Of a DNA stretch of 30,576 bases, positions 14,803 through 21,190 are shown piece by piece (the first letter of the stretch is position 1; each line of letters opens with the position of its first letter). The translations under genes and the position numbers were made by a program. The DNA comes from Pseudomonadota bacterium. GTDB taxonomy: Bacteria > Pseudomonadota > Alphaproteobacteria > Caulobacterales > Caulobacteraceae. Location: NCBI GenBank assembly GCA_023456105.1, contig JAEYAO010000053.1:1-30576 (forward strand). The letters run 5' to 3'. Under the pieces are notes generated by a model. The model searched no databases and had not been told where the DNA came from. It saw only the letters and a program-made list of their open reading frames with translations.

Positions 14803-15000
14803 ATGTCCGATCCTGCAGTCCGATCTGCACCGCACGAAAGCGAAGAACAGCGCGCACGCCGCCTTGCGTGGGAACGCGAGCGCCTTGCCGAGGCCGAAAA
14901 GGACATTGCTGCCGGTCGAGTGATCTCCGGCGGCGCTGCTCTGGACTGGTTGGACCGGTGGGCGGCGGGCGAAGATCTCGACGAGCCTGATCTGCACTGA
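14803..15000 (+). CDS. Small antitoxin of a ParE/RelE-type toxin-antitoxin pair
   Basis: A 65-residue, highly charged, mostly helical protein whose stop overlaps the toxin start (TGATG), the usual antitoxin-then-toxin order. The body is an amphipathic helix rich in Arg/Glu (EEQRARRLAWERERLAEAEKD), followed by IAAGRVISGGAALDWLDRWAAG and an acidic Asp/Glu end. The GRVISG...ALDWLDRW pattern resembles the C-terminal toxin-binding half of CopG/ParD-type antitoxins. No clear ribbon-helix-helix DNA-binding segment is visible at the N-terminus, so whether it can bind DNA by itself is uncertain. The ATG lies 25 bp beyond the TCGGAT palindrome. A TATGTT hexamer ends 6 bases before the ATG and could mean a very short leader, but this is weak. 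The gene is divergent from rnpB. Confidence 0.75.
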   Translation: MSDPAVRSAPHESEEQRARRLAWERERLAEAEKDIAAGRVISGGAALDWLDRWAAGEDLDEPDLH

Positions 15001-15311
15001 TGGATACCGAGTACGCTGTCGTCTTCGCCGCGCACGGGCGAGCCGACCTCCTCGCGGTACGTCGATGGCTCAATCAGCCAGGCAGCGGCCTCAGAGCGCG
15101 GCTGCGACTTGCAAAGATCAGCCGCGCGTTGACTGAGCTGCGTTTTGCGCCTCATCGCTGGCCGATCGGCGACCATCCGGGCGTGCGGGAACGTGCGGTG
15201 GAAGGTCATCGCATCTTCTACAGGGTGGACGAAGTCCAGCGTACAGTGAACGTGCTGCGCGTATTCGGCCCGTTCCAGAACCGAGCGCCGTCTAGTTCAA
15301 AACGCCAGTGA
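15000..15311 (+). CDS. RelE/ParE-superfamily toxin
   Basis: A 103-residue basic protein of the RelE/ParE toxin fold. Visible features are an N-terminal strand followed by helices (AVVFAAHGRADLLAVRRWL), a central LTELRFAPHRWPIGDHPGVRERAVEGHRIFYRVDE segment, and a last strand VNVLRVFGPFQNR. The motif arrangement (helix pair, then RE...GHRIFYRV, then VLRVFG) is typical of ParE-like proteins, several of which poison DNA gyrase, while RelE members cut mRNA. The target cannot be told from sequence. Its ATG overlaps the antitoxin stop, so the pair is translationally coupled. The 3' end overlaps the convergent amidase gene by 20 bp. The open frame and motifs look intact. Confidence 0.85.
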   Translation: MDTEYAVVFAAHGRADLLAVRRWLNQPGSGLRARLRLAKISRALTELRFAPHRWPIGDHPGVRERAVEGHRIFYRVDEVQRTVNVLRVFGPFQNRAPSSSKRQ

Positions 15312-16056
15312 CCGTCTCGACCTGCGACAGCTGCAGCAGGCCCACGAGGCGGGCGCGCGTGTCGCCGTCGGCCACGCCGTCGACACGGATGGGCCGCCAG
15401 TGCCGCTGAAAGGCGCGCACGGCCATCTCGGTTTCGGCGTCGTAGTCGCCGCCCGGCGTCAGGCCGTAGCCCAGCCGGTGCAGGCCTGAGCGCAGCACCA
15501 CCACCCCGAGGCCCTGGTCGCCGGGCTGCAGCAGGCCGGTCAAGGCCGCGACGCGTTCCGGCGCCGGCTCGAACCACAGGCCGTGCCCGGCCCGAGCCAG
15601 CGTCTTCCATGGAAAGCGCTCACCGGGATCCTGCTTGCGGTCAGGGGCGAGGTCGGAGTGGGCGATGATGCGGGCGTCCGGGATGGCCCAGCGGCTCCGA
15701 ATATCGCCAAGCAGGGCGCAGACCGCCTCGATCTGCGCAGCCGGAAAGTCGCGATAGCCGAACTCGTGCCCCGGATTGACGATCTCGATCCCTATGGAGG
15801 CGGCGTTCATGTCCGTCTCGCCCCGCCAGCTGCCGCGCCCGGCATGCCAGGCGCGGCGCTCTTCCGGAACTAGGCGAAAGAGGCGGCCGTCCTCCTCGAC
15901 CATGTAGTGGGCCGAGACCTTGGCTGAGGGATCGCGCAGACGCTCAAGCGCCGCATCGCCCGTCTGCATGCCGGTGTAGTGAAGGACGATCGCGTCCGGC
16001 GGCGCGCGCCGGGCGTCGAAGTTGGGGGACGGCGCCTCGATCAGGTCCAGCGCCAC
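15292..16056 (-). CDS. N-acetylmuramoyl-L-alanine amidase, AmpD type, with peptidoglycan-binding domain
   Basis: A 254-residue amidase_2-family zinc enzyme that cleaves the bond between (anhydro)MurNAc and L-Ala of peptidoglycan or its turnover fragments. The likely zinc ligands are H26 (IVLHYTGM), H133 (AHSDLAP) and D143. K141 stands two residues before the Asp as in AmpD. The conserved strands SAHYMVEEDGRLFRLV and IGIEIVNPG are present. After about residue 165 comes a PG_binding_1-like helical domain (LLQPGDQGLGVVVLRSGLHRLGY ... DAETEMAVRAFQ). No signal peptide is visible, pointing to a cytosolic recycling enzyme like AmpD/AmiD relatives. The start is GTG, 3 bp after the stop of the upstream gene. 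The 3' end overlaps the toxin gene. Confidence 0.92.
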   Translation of the reverse strand: MALDLIEAPSPNFDARRAPPDAIVLHYTGMQTGDAALERLRDPSAKVSAHYMVEEDGRLFRLVPEERRAWHAGRGSWRGETDMNAASIGIEIVNPGHEFGYRDFPAAQIEAVCALLGDIRSRWAIPDARIIAHSDLAPDRKQDPGERFPWKTLARAGHGLWFEPAPERVAALTGLLQPGDQGLGVVVLRSGLHRLGYGLTPGGDYDAETEMAVRAFQRHWRPIRVDGVADGDTRARLVGLLQLSQVETVTGVLN

Positions 16057-16059
16057 GGC

Positions 16060-16380
16060 TCAGCGCCCGCGCGGCTCCCAGCCGTAGGCGACCCAGGTGC
16101 CGTCCACCTTGCGCGCCTCGATCACGCCCTCGGGCGCGGCGCGGACGGGCGACAGCTTGCGGCGAGCCCGCACCACGAAGCCGGCCAGGAACACCACCAT
16201 GCCCGCAAACAAGGCGATCACCGCAACGGCTGCGGCGGTGAACACCGCCAGCACCGCCCCGATGGCCATGGCGGCCACGGCGGCCAGGGTGCTGACCAGC
16301 CAGATCACGGGCGCGAACAGGCCGTCGGAGCGACGACGACGCACGCGGCCGGACAAGGCGACGGTTTCGGACTGGAGCAT
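16060..16380 (-). CDS. Small two-helix membrane protein, function unknown
   Basis: A 106-residue protein with a basic N-terminus (RVRRRRSDG), two adjacent hydrophobic helices at about residues 24-46 and 49-70 rich in Ala and Val, and an Arg-rich soluble end finishing with VDGTWVAYGWEPRGR. The ATG has a good ribosome site (AAAGGA) six bases upstream. Its stop is 3 bp before the amidase GTG, so the two genes are co-transcribed. I do not recognise a family. The last ~30 residues, carrying the only polar conserved-looking motif, would be cytoplasmic if the Arg-rich flanks stay inside. A role in envelope maintenance is only suggested by the partner gene. Confidence 0.8.
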   Translation of the reverse strand: MLQSETVALSGRVRRRRSDGLFAPVIWLVSTLAAVAAMAIGAVLAVFTAAAVAVIALFAGMVVFLAGFVVRARRKLSPVRAAPEGVIEARKVDGTWVAYGWEPRGR

Positions 16381-16484
16381 AATGATCCTTTCAGGCGCTC
16401 CAAGGAACGCCGGAAAGCCAATGTCGGTCCATCAGGCCCGGCCGTCAATGCGTCGCCCGGTCACGGCGGCGTCATGAAGAGACT
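16381..16484. other. Short intergenic stretch after sppA
   Basis: 104 bp between the sppA stop and the membrane-protein ATG on the same strand. It holds only the AAAGGA ribosome site of that gene. No terminator hairpin is clear. Confidence 0.4.
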
Positions 16485-18263
16485 TCAGGGCAGCGGCTGG
16501 TCGGCCAGCACCGAGGCGCCCCCAACCCGCATCCGCTCGCCTTCGATGCGGCGCAGCACGCTCTGCGCCTGAGGGTCCGCCATGACCCCGCCCAGCATGA
16601 CCAGGGCGCGCGCGGCCTCGCTCTGCACGCCGAACGCCTCCGACAGCGCCTCCCACGGCGACTTCTGCTCGGGGAAGCGCTTGAACCGCACTGACTGGTC
16701 CGCCGGGAGGCGGGCCAGTTCCTTGGCCTTGGCGACGGCTTCTGTGACCCCGCCCAGTTGGTCCACCAAGCCCAGCGGCAGTGCCTGCGCGCCCGTCCAT
16801 ACCCGGCCGCGCGCGATCTCGCGCACGCGTTCCGCCGGCAGCTTGCGGCCCGTGGAGACGCGCGCGATGAAGTCTTCATAGGTGCGGTCCATGCCGGCGG
16901 CGAAGGCCGCGCGCTGCGACGGGCTGAACGGCTGGCTGGCGGAGAAGGCGCTGGCGTAGTCGCCGCCCACGCCGATCTGGCGGGTGTCGACGCCGAAACG
17001 CGCCAGGGCGTCGGCCAGCACGAACTTGCCGCCGAACACGCCGATGGAGCCGGTCAGGGTCGAGGGTTGGGCCACGATCCAGTCGGCTTCCGAACTGATC
17101 CAGTAGCCGCCGGACGCCGCATAGGCGCCCATGGACACCACCACCGGCTTGCCGGCGGCGCGCGCGGCGCGCACCGCCGCCAGGATCTGTTCGGATGCTT
17201 CCGGAGAGCCGCCAGGCGAGGAGACGCGGAAGACGATGGCCTTTACGTCGTCGTCCTCAATGGCGTCGTAGATGGCCTCGGCCGTGTCGTCGGACTGGAT
17301 GGACGAGCCGCCGCCGAAGCTTCCGCCACCGCCGCGTCCGGTGACGATGGCGCCCTCGCCGCCGACAATGGCGACGGCGCTGCGGCCAGAGCCCTCACGC
17401 TCTCCGACGTTGGAGGCGTAGTCGCCGAACTCCACGATCTCGCCGCGCGAACCGGCCCGGCGCTTGGCCTCGGCCTCGGCCTCTTCGACCTGACCGATCC
17501 GATCGATCAGGCGGGCGTTCAGGGCGGCCTGCGCCGAGTACGGCCCGGCTTCGATCACGCCGCGCAGAGCCTGAGGCGTCATGCCCCGGCCACGCGCCGC
17601 ACCGCTGACGGCGCTATCATAGATGGCGGTCATCCAGGCGGTCATGGCCTCGCGGTGGGCGGGCGTGAAGTCGCTCTGGGTGAACTGGTTGACGGCGTTC
17701 TTGTATTCGTAGCGCTGCTCGAACTCGGCATCGACGCCGTATTTCTCGAAGGCGCGGCCCAGGAACATCTCGTCGGTCGAGAAGCCCGCCGCGCCGAAGG
17801 TGGCGGTGTTCTGCATCCACAGCTGGTCGGCGGCGGCGCCCACCATGTAGCTGGATACGGCCGTGCCGACCGGCATCCATCCCTGGCTGTGGGCGATCAC
17901 CGGCTTGCCGGACGCCCTGAAGCGGCGGATCGCCTGGCTCAGCTCATCCGCCGTGGCGGGCGTCATGCCCGTTTCGGGCAGGCGCACCAGCAGCGCCTTG
18001 ACGTTGCGGTCCTCGCCCGCCTGCGCCAGCACGTCCACCACGCGCATCACCGAAAGCCCCGCCCCGCCGAAGACGGCGAAGGGATTGGACGACGGCTGGT
18101 CGCTGAGCCCCTCGCGGAGATCCAGTTCCAGCACCGTCTGCGCGGGCGTTGCGGGCTTGGACGAGGTGGCCAAGGCCGCCGTCAGCAGAACCACCGGAAC
18201 GACAACAAGGAACAGGATCAGCCCGGTGAAGACGCCGAGGACCGTCAGAAAGAATTGCTTCAT
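16485..18263 (-). CDS. sppA: Signal peptide peptidase SppA (67-kDa type)
   Basis: SppA is a membrane-bound serine-lysine protease that degrades cleaved signal peptides. The 592-residue length marks the long, duplicated Gram-negative type. One N-terminal membrane anchor lies at about residues 4-30 (FFLTVLGVFTGLILFLVVVPVV). The catalytic lysine is probably K188 (YEYKNAVNQF) and the nucleophile S384 (YAASGGYWIS). Their spacing of 196 is close to the K209/S409 pair of the E. coli enzyme. The oxyanion-region segment VSSPGGSPEASEQIL precedes the serine. I chose the ATG at 18263 over an upstream TTG (18284) because the sequence MKQFFLTVLG is a standard start of this family. The region 16381-16484 downstream holds no gene that I can see. 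Confidence 0.95.
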   Translation of the reverse strand: MKQFFLTVLGVFTGLILFLVVVPVVLLTAALATSSKPATPAQTVLELDLREGLSDQPSSNPFAVFGGAGLSVMRVVDVLAQAGEDRNVKALLVRLPETGMTPATADELSQAIRRFRASGKPVIAHSQGWMPVGTAVSSYMVGAAADQLWMQNTATFGAAGFSTDEMFLGRAFEKYGVDAEFEQRYEYKNAVNQFTQSDFTPAHREAMTAWMTAIYDSAVSGAARGRGMTPQALRGVIEAGPYSAQAALNARLIDRIGQVEEAEAEAKRRAGSRGEIVEFGDYASNVGEREGSGRSAVAIVGGEGAIVTGRGGGGSFGGGSSIQSDDTAEAIYDAIEDDDVKAIVFRVSSPGGSPEASEQILAAVRAARAAGKPVVVSMGAYAASGGYWISSEADWIVAQPSTLTGSIGVFGGKFVLADALARFGVDTRQIGVGGDYASAFSASQPFSPSQRAAFAAGMDRTYEDFIARVSTGRKLPAERVREIARGRVWTGAQALPLGLVDQLGGVTEAVAKAKELARLPADQSVRFKRFPEQKSPWEALSEAFGVQSEAARALVMLGGVMADPQAQSVLRRIEGERMRVGGASVLADQPLP

Positions 18264-18328
18264 GGCCGAACCATAGAGCCGCAAAGACAGCCGTCAAATG
18301 AAGGCGATGCCACACACGAGCCGTGCGA

Positions 18329-18357
18329 TTGCCGCCCCCGCGTGAAATCCCTATATG
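18329..18357 (+). promoter_or_regulatory. Candidate panD promoter
   Basis: TTGCCG (18329-18334) and TATATG (18352-18357) are separated by 17 bp. A start near 18364 would give a leader of about 50 nt containing a small GC-rich hairpin (CGGGG...CCCCG, about 18371-18387) ahead of the panD ATG. Confidence 0.5.
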
Positions 18358-18413
18358 CGGCGCCTGCGAGCGGGGGCCCATGCCCCGCGTCTGCCCCGGG
18401 AAGAACGACCGCC

Positions 18414-18770
18414 ATGCTGGTCACCCTGATGAAGTCCAAGCTGCACCGCGCCACGGTGACCCAGGCCGACCTGGACTACGAAGGCTCCATCGCCATCGAC
18501 ATGGACCTGCTGGACGCCGCGGGCATCTATCCGCACGAGCAGGTCGATGTGCTGAACATCACCAACGGCGCGCGCTTCACCACCTACGCCATCGAGGCCC
18601 CGCGCGGCTCGCGCGTGATCGGCGTCAACGGCGCGGCCGCCCGCCTGGTGCAGAAGAACGACAAGGTCATCGTCGTCACCTACGGCCAACTTCCCCAGGA
18701 AGAGGCCCGCCAGTGGTCGCCCAACGTCGTGCTGCTGGACGACCGCAACGAGATCAAGCCGGCGGCTTGA
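18414..18770 (+). CDS. panD: Aspartate 1-decarboxylase
   Basis: PanD makes beta-alanine from L-aspartate for pantothenate and coenzyme A synthesis. It is a small pyruvoyl enzyme made as a proenzyme that cleaves itself between Gly24 and Ser25. Here the sequence DYEGSIAID has glycine at 24 and serine at 25, so processing should work. The 118-residue length is usual. The start is the ATG giving MLVTLMKSKLHRATVTQADL, the conserved N-terminus with Lys9, and Tyr58-region NGARFTTYAIEAPRGS follows. NGAAARLV and VIVVTYGQ are further hallmarks. The gene stands alone with its own promoter, divergent from sppA, and ends 47 bp before a convergent gene, with a strong hairpin in between. Confidence 0.97.
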   Translation: MLVTLMKSKLHRATVTQADLDYEGSIAIDMDLLDAAGIYPHEQVDVLNITNGARFTTYAIEAPRGSRVIGVNGAAARLVQKNDKVIVVTYGQLPQEEARQWSPNVVLLDDRNEIKPAA

Positions 18771-18776
18771 GCCTCT

Positions 18777-18800
18777 CCTCCCCGCCACATGGCGGGGAGG
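18777..18800. terminator. Stem-loop between panD and the SIMPL gene
   Basis: A perfect 10-bp stem CCTCCCCGCC / GGCGGGGAGG with loop ACAT lies between two convergent genes. It has no clear T-tract on either side, so it may be a bidirectional terminator or a short dispersed palindrome (REP-like) of the CCTCCCCGCC type that I associate with alphaproteobacterial intergenic regions. Confidence 0.6.
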
Positions 18801-18816
18801 ATTGGACTTGCCGCGA

Positions 18817-19578
18817 TCACCGCGCCAAGTCGTAGACGCCGGTGACGTCGATCCGCACCGTCAGTTCGCCGGCGGCCACGGGGGTGGAGGACATCTCGGC
18901 CATGGCGGCGCGGGCGTACAGCACCGGGGGGCGTGGCGGCTGGGGCGAATAGCCGCCGCCCTCGGTCAGGCTGCGGATCGAACCTAGCGGCTGGTTCAGC
19001 GCTTGGGCGTAAAGCGCAGCCTTGGCCTGCAACGCACGCACCGCCAGCTGACGCGCCCCGTTCTCGGCCGCCGTCGGGTCCTTGAGGCCAAAGCCGATGC
19101 CGTCGATCTGGTTGACGCCGGCGGCCACCACGGCGTCGGCGGTGGTCCCGACGCGATCCAGGTCGTTGATGGTCGCGGTGACCCGGTTGACGGCCTGATA
19201 GCCCCGCAGGCGCGGCGGCTGGTTCTCCTGATAGTCGTACTGCGCCTGCAGGTTCAGGCCGGAGGTCTGGACGTCGCGCTCGTTGATCCCGGCGCGGCGC
19301 AGGGCGGCCATGACGCGCGTCATCTGCTCGGCGTTCTGCTGCATGGCGGCCTGGGCTGTCGGGGCCTCGGTCTGCACGCCGAAGGTGATGGTCGCCATGT
19401 CCGGCGCAGTCTTGACCTCGCCATAGGCAGACAGGTTCAGCGACGGCCGCTCGGTCACCGCCTGGATGGTCAGGGGCGCGCCGCCGATCGGCTGCGACTG
19501 GGCCTGCGCAGTGGCGGCGATAGCCGTGGCGGCCAGAAGGGCGCCGCCAAGCGTCAGGGCGCGAGAGGTGCGGGTCAT
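18817..19578 (-). CDS. SIMPL-domain (DUF541) periplasmic protein
   Basis: A 253-residue exported protein. The start is set at the ATG of MTRTSRALTLGG because a strong AAGGAG ribosome site lies about 6 bases upstream and the first 28 residues form a signal peptide (basic start, ALLAATAIAATAQAQ, likely cut after AQAQ or nearby). The mature part has SIMPL-family features: LNLSAYGEVKTAPDMATITFGVQTEAPTA near residue 50, then NAEQMTRVMAALRRAGINERDVQTSGLNLQ (helix and conserved I...DIQT-like motif), and YQAVNRVTATINDL. This family (E. coli YggE type) lowers oxidative stress by an unknown mechanism and is periplasmic. The C-terminus ends with VDVTGVYDL-type strands. The upstream region is shared with the tRNA gene. 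Confidence 0.9.
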   Translation of the reverse strand: MTRTSRALTLGGALLAATAIAATAQAQSQPIGGAPLTIQAVTERPSLNLSAYGEVKTAPDMATITFGVQTEAPTAQAAMQQNAEQMTRVMAALRRAGINERDVQTSGLNLQAQYDYQENQPPRLRGYQAVNRVTATINDLDRVGTTADAVVAAGVNQIDGIGFGLKDPTAAENGARQLAVRALQAKAALYAQALNQPLGSIRSLTEGGGYSPQPPRPPVLYARAAMAEMSSTPVAAGELTVRIDVTGVYDLAR

Positions 19579-19638
19579 GGGAGGTCTCCTTCGGATCGAG
19601 CGGTGAAGGCCGCGCGTCATGCGGCGACCTTTGCCATT

Positions 19639-19654
19639 GTTCATCTGAATGAAC
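19639..19654. promoter_or_regulatory. GTTCAT/ATGAAC palindrome upstream of the SIMPL gene
   Basis: A perfect inverted repeat, GTTCAT-CTGA-ATGAAC, 61 bp upstream of the SIMPL-gene ATG. A further GTTCAT copy lies at about 19679. It has no T-tract and looks like an operator rather than a terminator. The binding protein is unknown. Confidence 0.3.
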
Positions 19655-19705
19655 GCAGCAGGCCCGCTGTCAGGTTCCGTTCATCGCGTGTGTCGGCCAC
19701 ATCGC

Positions 19706-19733
19706 TTGGCAAGCCGCGTCCGCGCCTGCTAGG
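19706..19733 (+). promoter_or_regulatory. Candidate tRNA promoter
   Basis: TTGGCA (19706-19711), 16 bp, then GCTAGG (19728-19733), 23 bp ahead of the tRNA. GCTA at the -10 fits the housekeeping promoter style described for Caulobacter. It may also drive the genes downstream of the tRNA. Confidence 0.5.
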
Positions 19734-19756
19734 CGTTCGGCCCCGCGAACGGCGGC

Positions 19757-19832
19757 GGGCGCGTAGCTCAATGGTTAGAGCCGACCGCTCATAACGGTCT
19801 GGTTGGGGGTTCGAGTCCCTCCGCGCCTACCA
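19757..19832 (+). tRNA. tRNA with CAT anticodon, probably tRNA-Ile2 (lysidine type) or else tRNA-Met
   Basis: A complete 76-nt cloverleaf with encoded CCA (19830-19832). The acceptor stem is GGGCGCG / CGCGCCT, D arm GCTC-AATGGTTA-GAGC, anticodon stem GACCG/CGGTC with loop CTCATAA and anticodon CAT at 19790-19792. The variable region is TGGTT, and the T arm is GGGGG-TTCGAGT-CCCTC. The 8-nt D loop (AATGGTTA) and the TGGTT variable region resemble tRNA-Ile2, in which C34 is changed to lysidine by TilS, more than elongator tRNA-Met, which usually has a 9-nt D loop. The initiator tRNA is excluded by the absence of three consecutive G-C pairs at the base of the anticodon stem. The first acceptor pair is an unusual G1-U72 wobble. 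Confidence 0.9.
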
Positions 19833-19863
19833 CCCCTCGCCTCCCGTTCCGAAAGGCGCAACC

Positions 19864-19977
19864 ATGAAGCCTGACCCGACAAAACGGCTGCTGCTCGGGG
19901 TGGCGATCCTGGGCATCGTGCTGGCGGTGTTCGGCTCGGTGGTGATCGTGCTGCGCGCTTTTCAGGCCGGCCTTTAG
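19864..19977 (+). CDS. 37-residue single-helix membrane peptide
   Basis: A short reading frame starting MKPDPTKRLLLG, with one strongly hydrophobic helix from about residue 9 to 30 (LLLGVAILGIVLAVFGSVVIVL) and a short RAFQAGL end. GAAAGG lies 8 bases ahead of the ATG, a good ribosome site. The basic N-terminus predicts that it stays in the cytoplasm with one membrane-spanning helix. It sits 31 bp after the tRNA and 13 bp before the methionine sulfoxide reductase gene on the same strand, so it is probably the first gene of that small operon. No family was recognised. The coding claim rests on ribosome site, spacing and a hydrophobic pattern that is unlikely by chance. Confidence 0.65.
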   Translation: MKPDPTKRLLLGVAILGIVLAVFGSVVIVLRAFQAGL

Positions 19978-19990
19978 AGAGAGCGTTTCC

Positions 19991-20488
19991 ATGAGCTACG
20001 TCGCCCGCGACGACCGCCCGGCCGACAAGGCCGACCGCTATGCCGAAGTCGAGGCCGAGATCCTGGCGGTTCTGGAGGGCGAGCCGAACCTGACCGCGCG
20101 CATGGCCACCGTCGCCTCGATGCTGGCCGACGCGTTTGAGCATTATTTCTGGACCGGCTTCTATGTCACCGCGCCGGACAAGGCCGACGAGCTGGTGGTC
20201 GGTCCCTATCAGGGCACGCTGGGCTGCCTGCGCATCCCGTTCGGACGGGGCGTCTGCGGCGCGGCGGCGCGTACGCTCCAGACCCAGCTGGTCGAGGACG
20301 TCCACGCCTTTCCCGGCCACATCGCCTGCGACAGCCGCTCCGAAAGCGAGATCGTCGTGCCGGTGCTGGACGCCTCGGGCGACCTGATCGCCGTGCTGGA
20401 CGTGGACGCCACCACGAAAGCCGCTTTCGACGCCGTGGACCAGCAGGCGCTGGAACGGTTGATGGCCAAGGTCTTCGCCGGCGGCTGA
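19991..20488 (+). CDS. msrC: Free methionine-(R)-sulfoxide reductase (GAF domain)
   Basis: A 165-residue GAF-domain enzyme that reduces free L-methionine-(R)-sulfoxide, part of oxidative damage repair in the cytoplasm. The three catalytic/resolving cysteines C79, C89 and C113 are spaced 10 and 24 residues apart, exactly as C84, C94 and C118 in the E. coli enzyme. The surrounding motifs YQGTLGCLRIPFGRGVCG and HIACDSRSESEIVVPV are diagnostic, and NWTGFYV-like HYFWTGFYV is present upstream. The start ATG is preceded by a GAGAGAG stretch. Its neighbours are the 37-residue membrane peptide upstream and an SDR gene 24 bp downstream. The gene symbol follows E. coli usage (yebR/msrC). Confidence 0.93.
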   Translation: MSYVARDDRPADKADRYAEVEAEILAVLEGEPNLTARMATVASMLADAFEHYFWTGFYVTAPDKADELVVGPYQGTLGCLRIPFGRGVCGAAARTLQTQLVEDVHAFPGHIACDSRSESEIVVPVLDASGDLIAVLDVDATTKAAFDAVDQQALERLMAKVFAGG

Positions 20489-20512
20489 CGCCGGGCGAGC
20501 GGGAGGATGCAG

Positions 20513-21190
20513 ATGGGCGAGCGGGTCGTTGCGGTCACCGGCGGGCACGGGGTGCTTGGCCGCGCGGTGGTGGAGGCGGCGCTGGCGCGCGGCTGGCGCG
20601 TCGCCGTCATCGACCACGCCATGGGCCATTCGGCGCCGGACGGCGCGCTGGAGATCGGCGGCGTCGACCTGACCGACCCCGCCCAGGCGGACGCCGCCGT
20701 GGGTCGCGTGGTCGAGCGGTTCGGCCGCCTGGACGCCGTGCTCAATATCGCAGGCGGCTTTGTCTGGCAGACGGCGGACGACGCGGCGCCCGCCTGGGAG
20801 CGGATGTTCGCGCTTAACCTGTCCACCGCGCTCCACGCCAGTCGCGCCGCCCTGCCGCATCTGAAGGCGTCGGACGCCGGTCGCATCGTCAATGTCGGCT
20901 CGGCCGCCGCGCTGAAGGCGGGCGCCGGCATGGGGGCGTACGGCGCCTCCAAGGCGGCGGTGCACGCCCTGACGCAGAGCCTGGCCGAGGAGCTGAAAAC
21001 GACCGCCGTCAACGTCAACGCCGTCCTGCCCTCCATCATCGACACGCCGGCCAACCGCGCCGACATGCCGGACGCCGATCCGGCCCAGTGGGTCGCGCCG
21101 GCCGATCTCGCGGCGGTGATCCTCTTTCTCGCCTCGCCCGAAAGCCGAGCGATGACCGGCGCGCTGGTTCCGGTGACGGGTCGCGTCTGA
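20513..21190 (+). CDS. Short-chain dehydrogenase/reductase
   Basis: A 225-residue classical SDR-family NAD(P)-dependent oxidoreductase. The cofactor loop TGGHGVLG is at residues 9-16, NIAGG at 78-82, N103 in LNLST, catalytic S130 (IVNVGS), and Y143-x3-K147 (YGASK). The full SDR tetrad is therefore present. The acidic residue in VIDHAMG after the second strand hints at NAD preference, but this is weak. Two in-frame ATGs exist. I chose 20513 because GGGAGG ends 6 bases upstream, whereas it directly abuts the ATG at 20507. The substrate cannot be told. The stop overlaps the CoA-lyase start (TGATG), so the two enzymes are made together and may act in one pathway. Confidence 0.9.
   Translation: MGERVVAVTGGHGVLGRAVVEAALARGWRVAVIDHAMGHSAPDGALEIGGVDLTDPAQADAAVGRVVERFGRLDAVLNIAGGFVWQTADDAAPAWERMFALNLSTALHASRAALPHLKASDAGRIVNVGSAAALKAGAGMGAYGASKAAVHALTQSLAEELKTTAVNVNAVLPSIIDTPANRADMPDADPAQWVAPADLAAVILFLASPESRAMTGALVPVTGRV

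Noticed and set aside
14219..14923. Several small open frames across rnpB
   Set aside because: They coincide with the structured RNase P RNA, whose P1 and P4 elements pair perfectly. None has a ribosome site.
16758..18770. 670-codon + strand frame ending with panD
   Set aside because: All of it before 18414 is antisense to sppA with composition typical of a GC-rich shadow. Only the last 118 codons are PanD.
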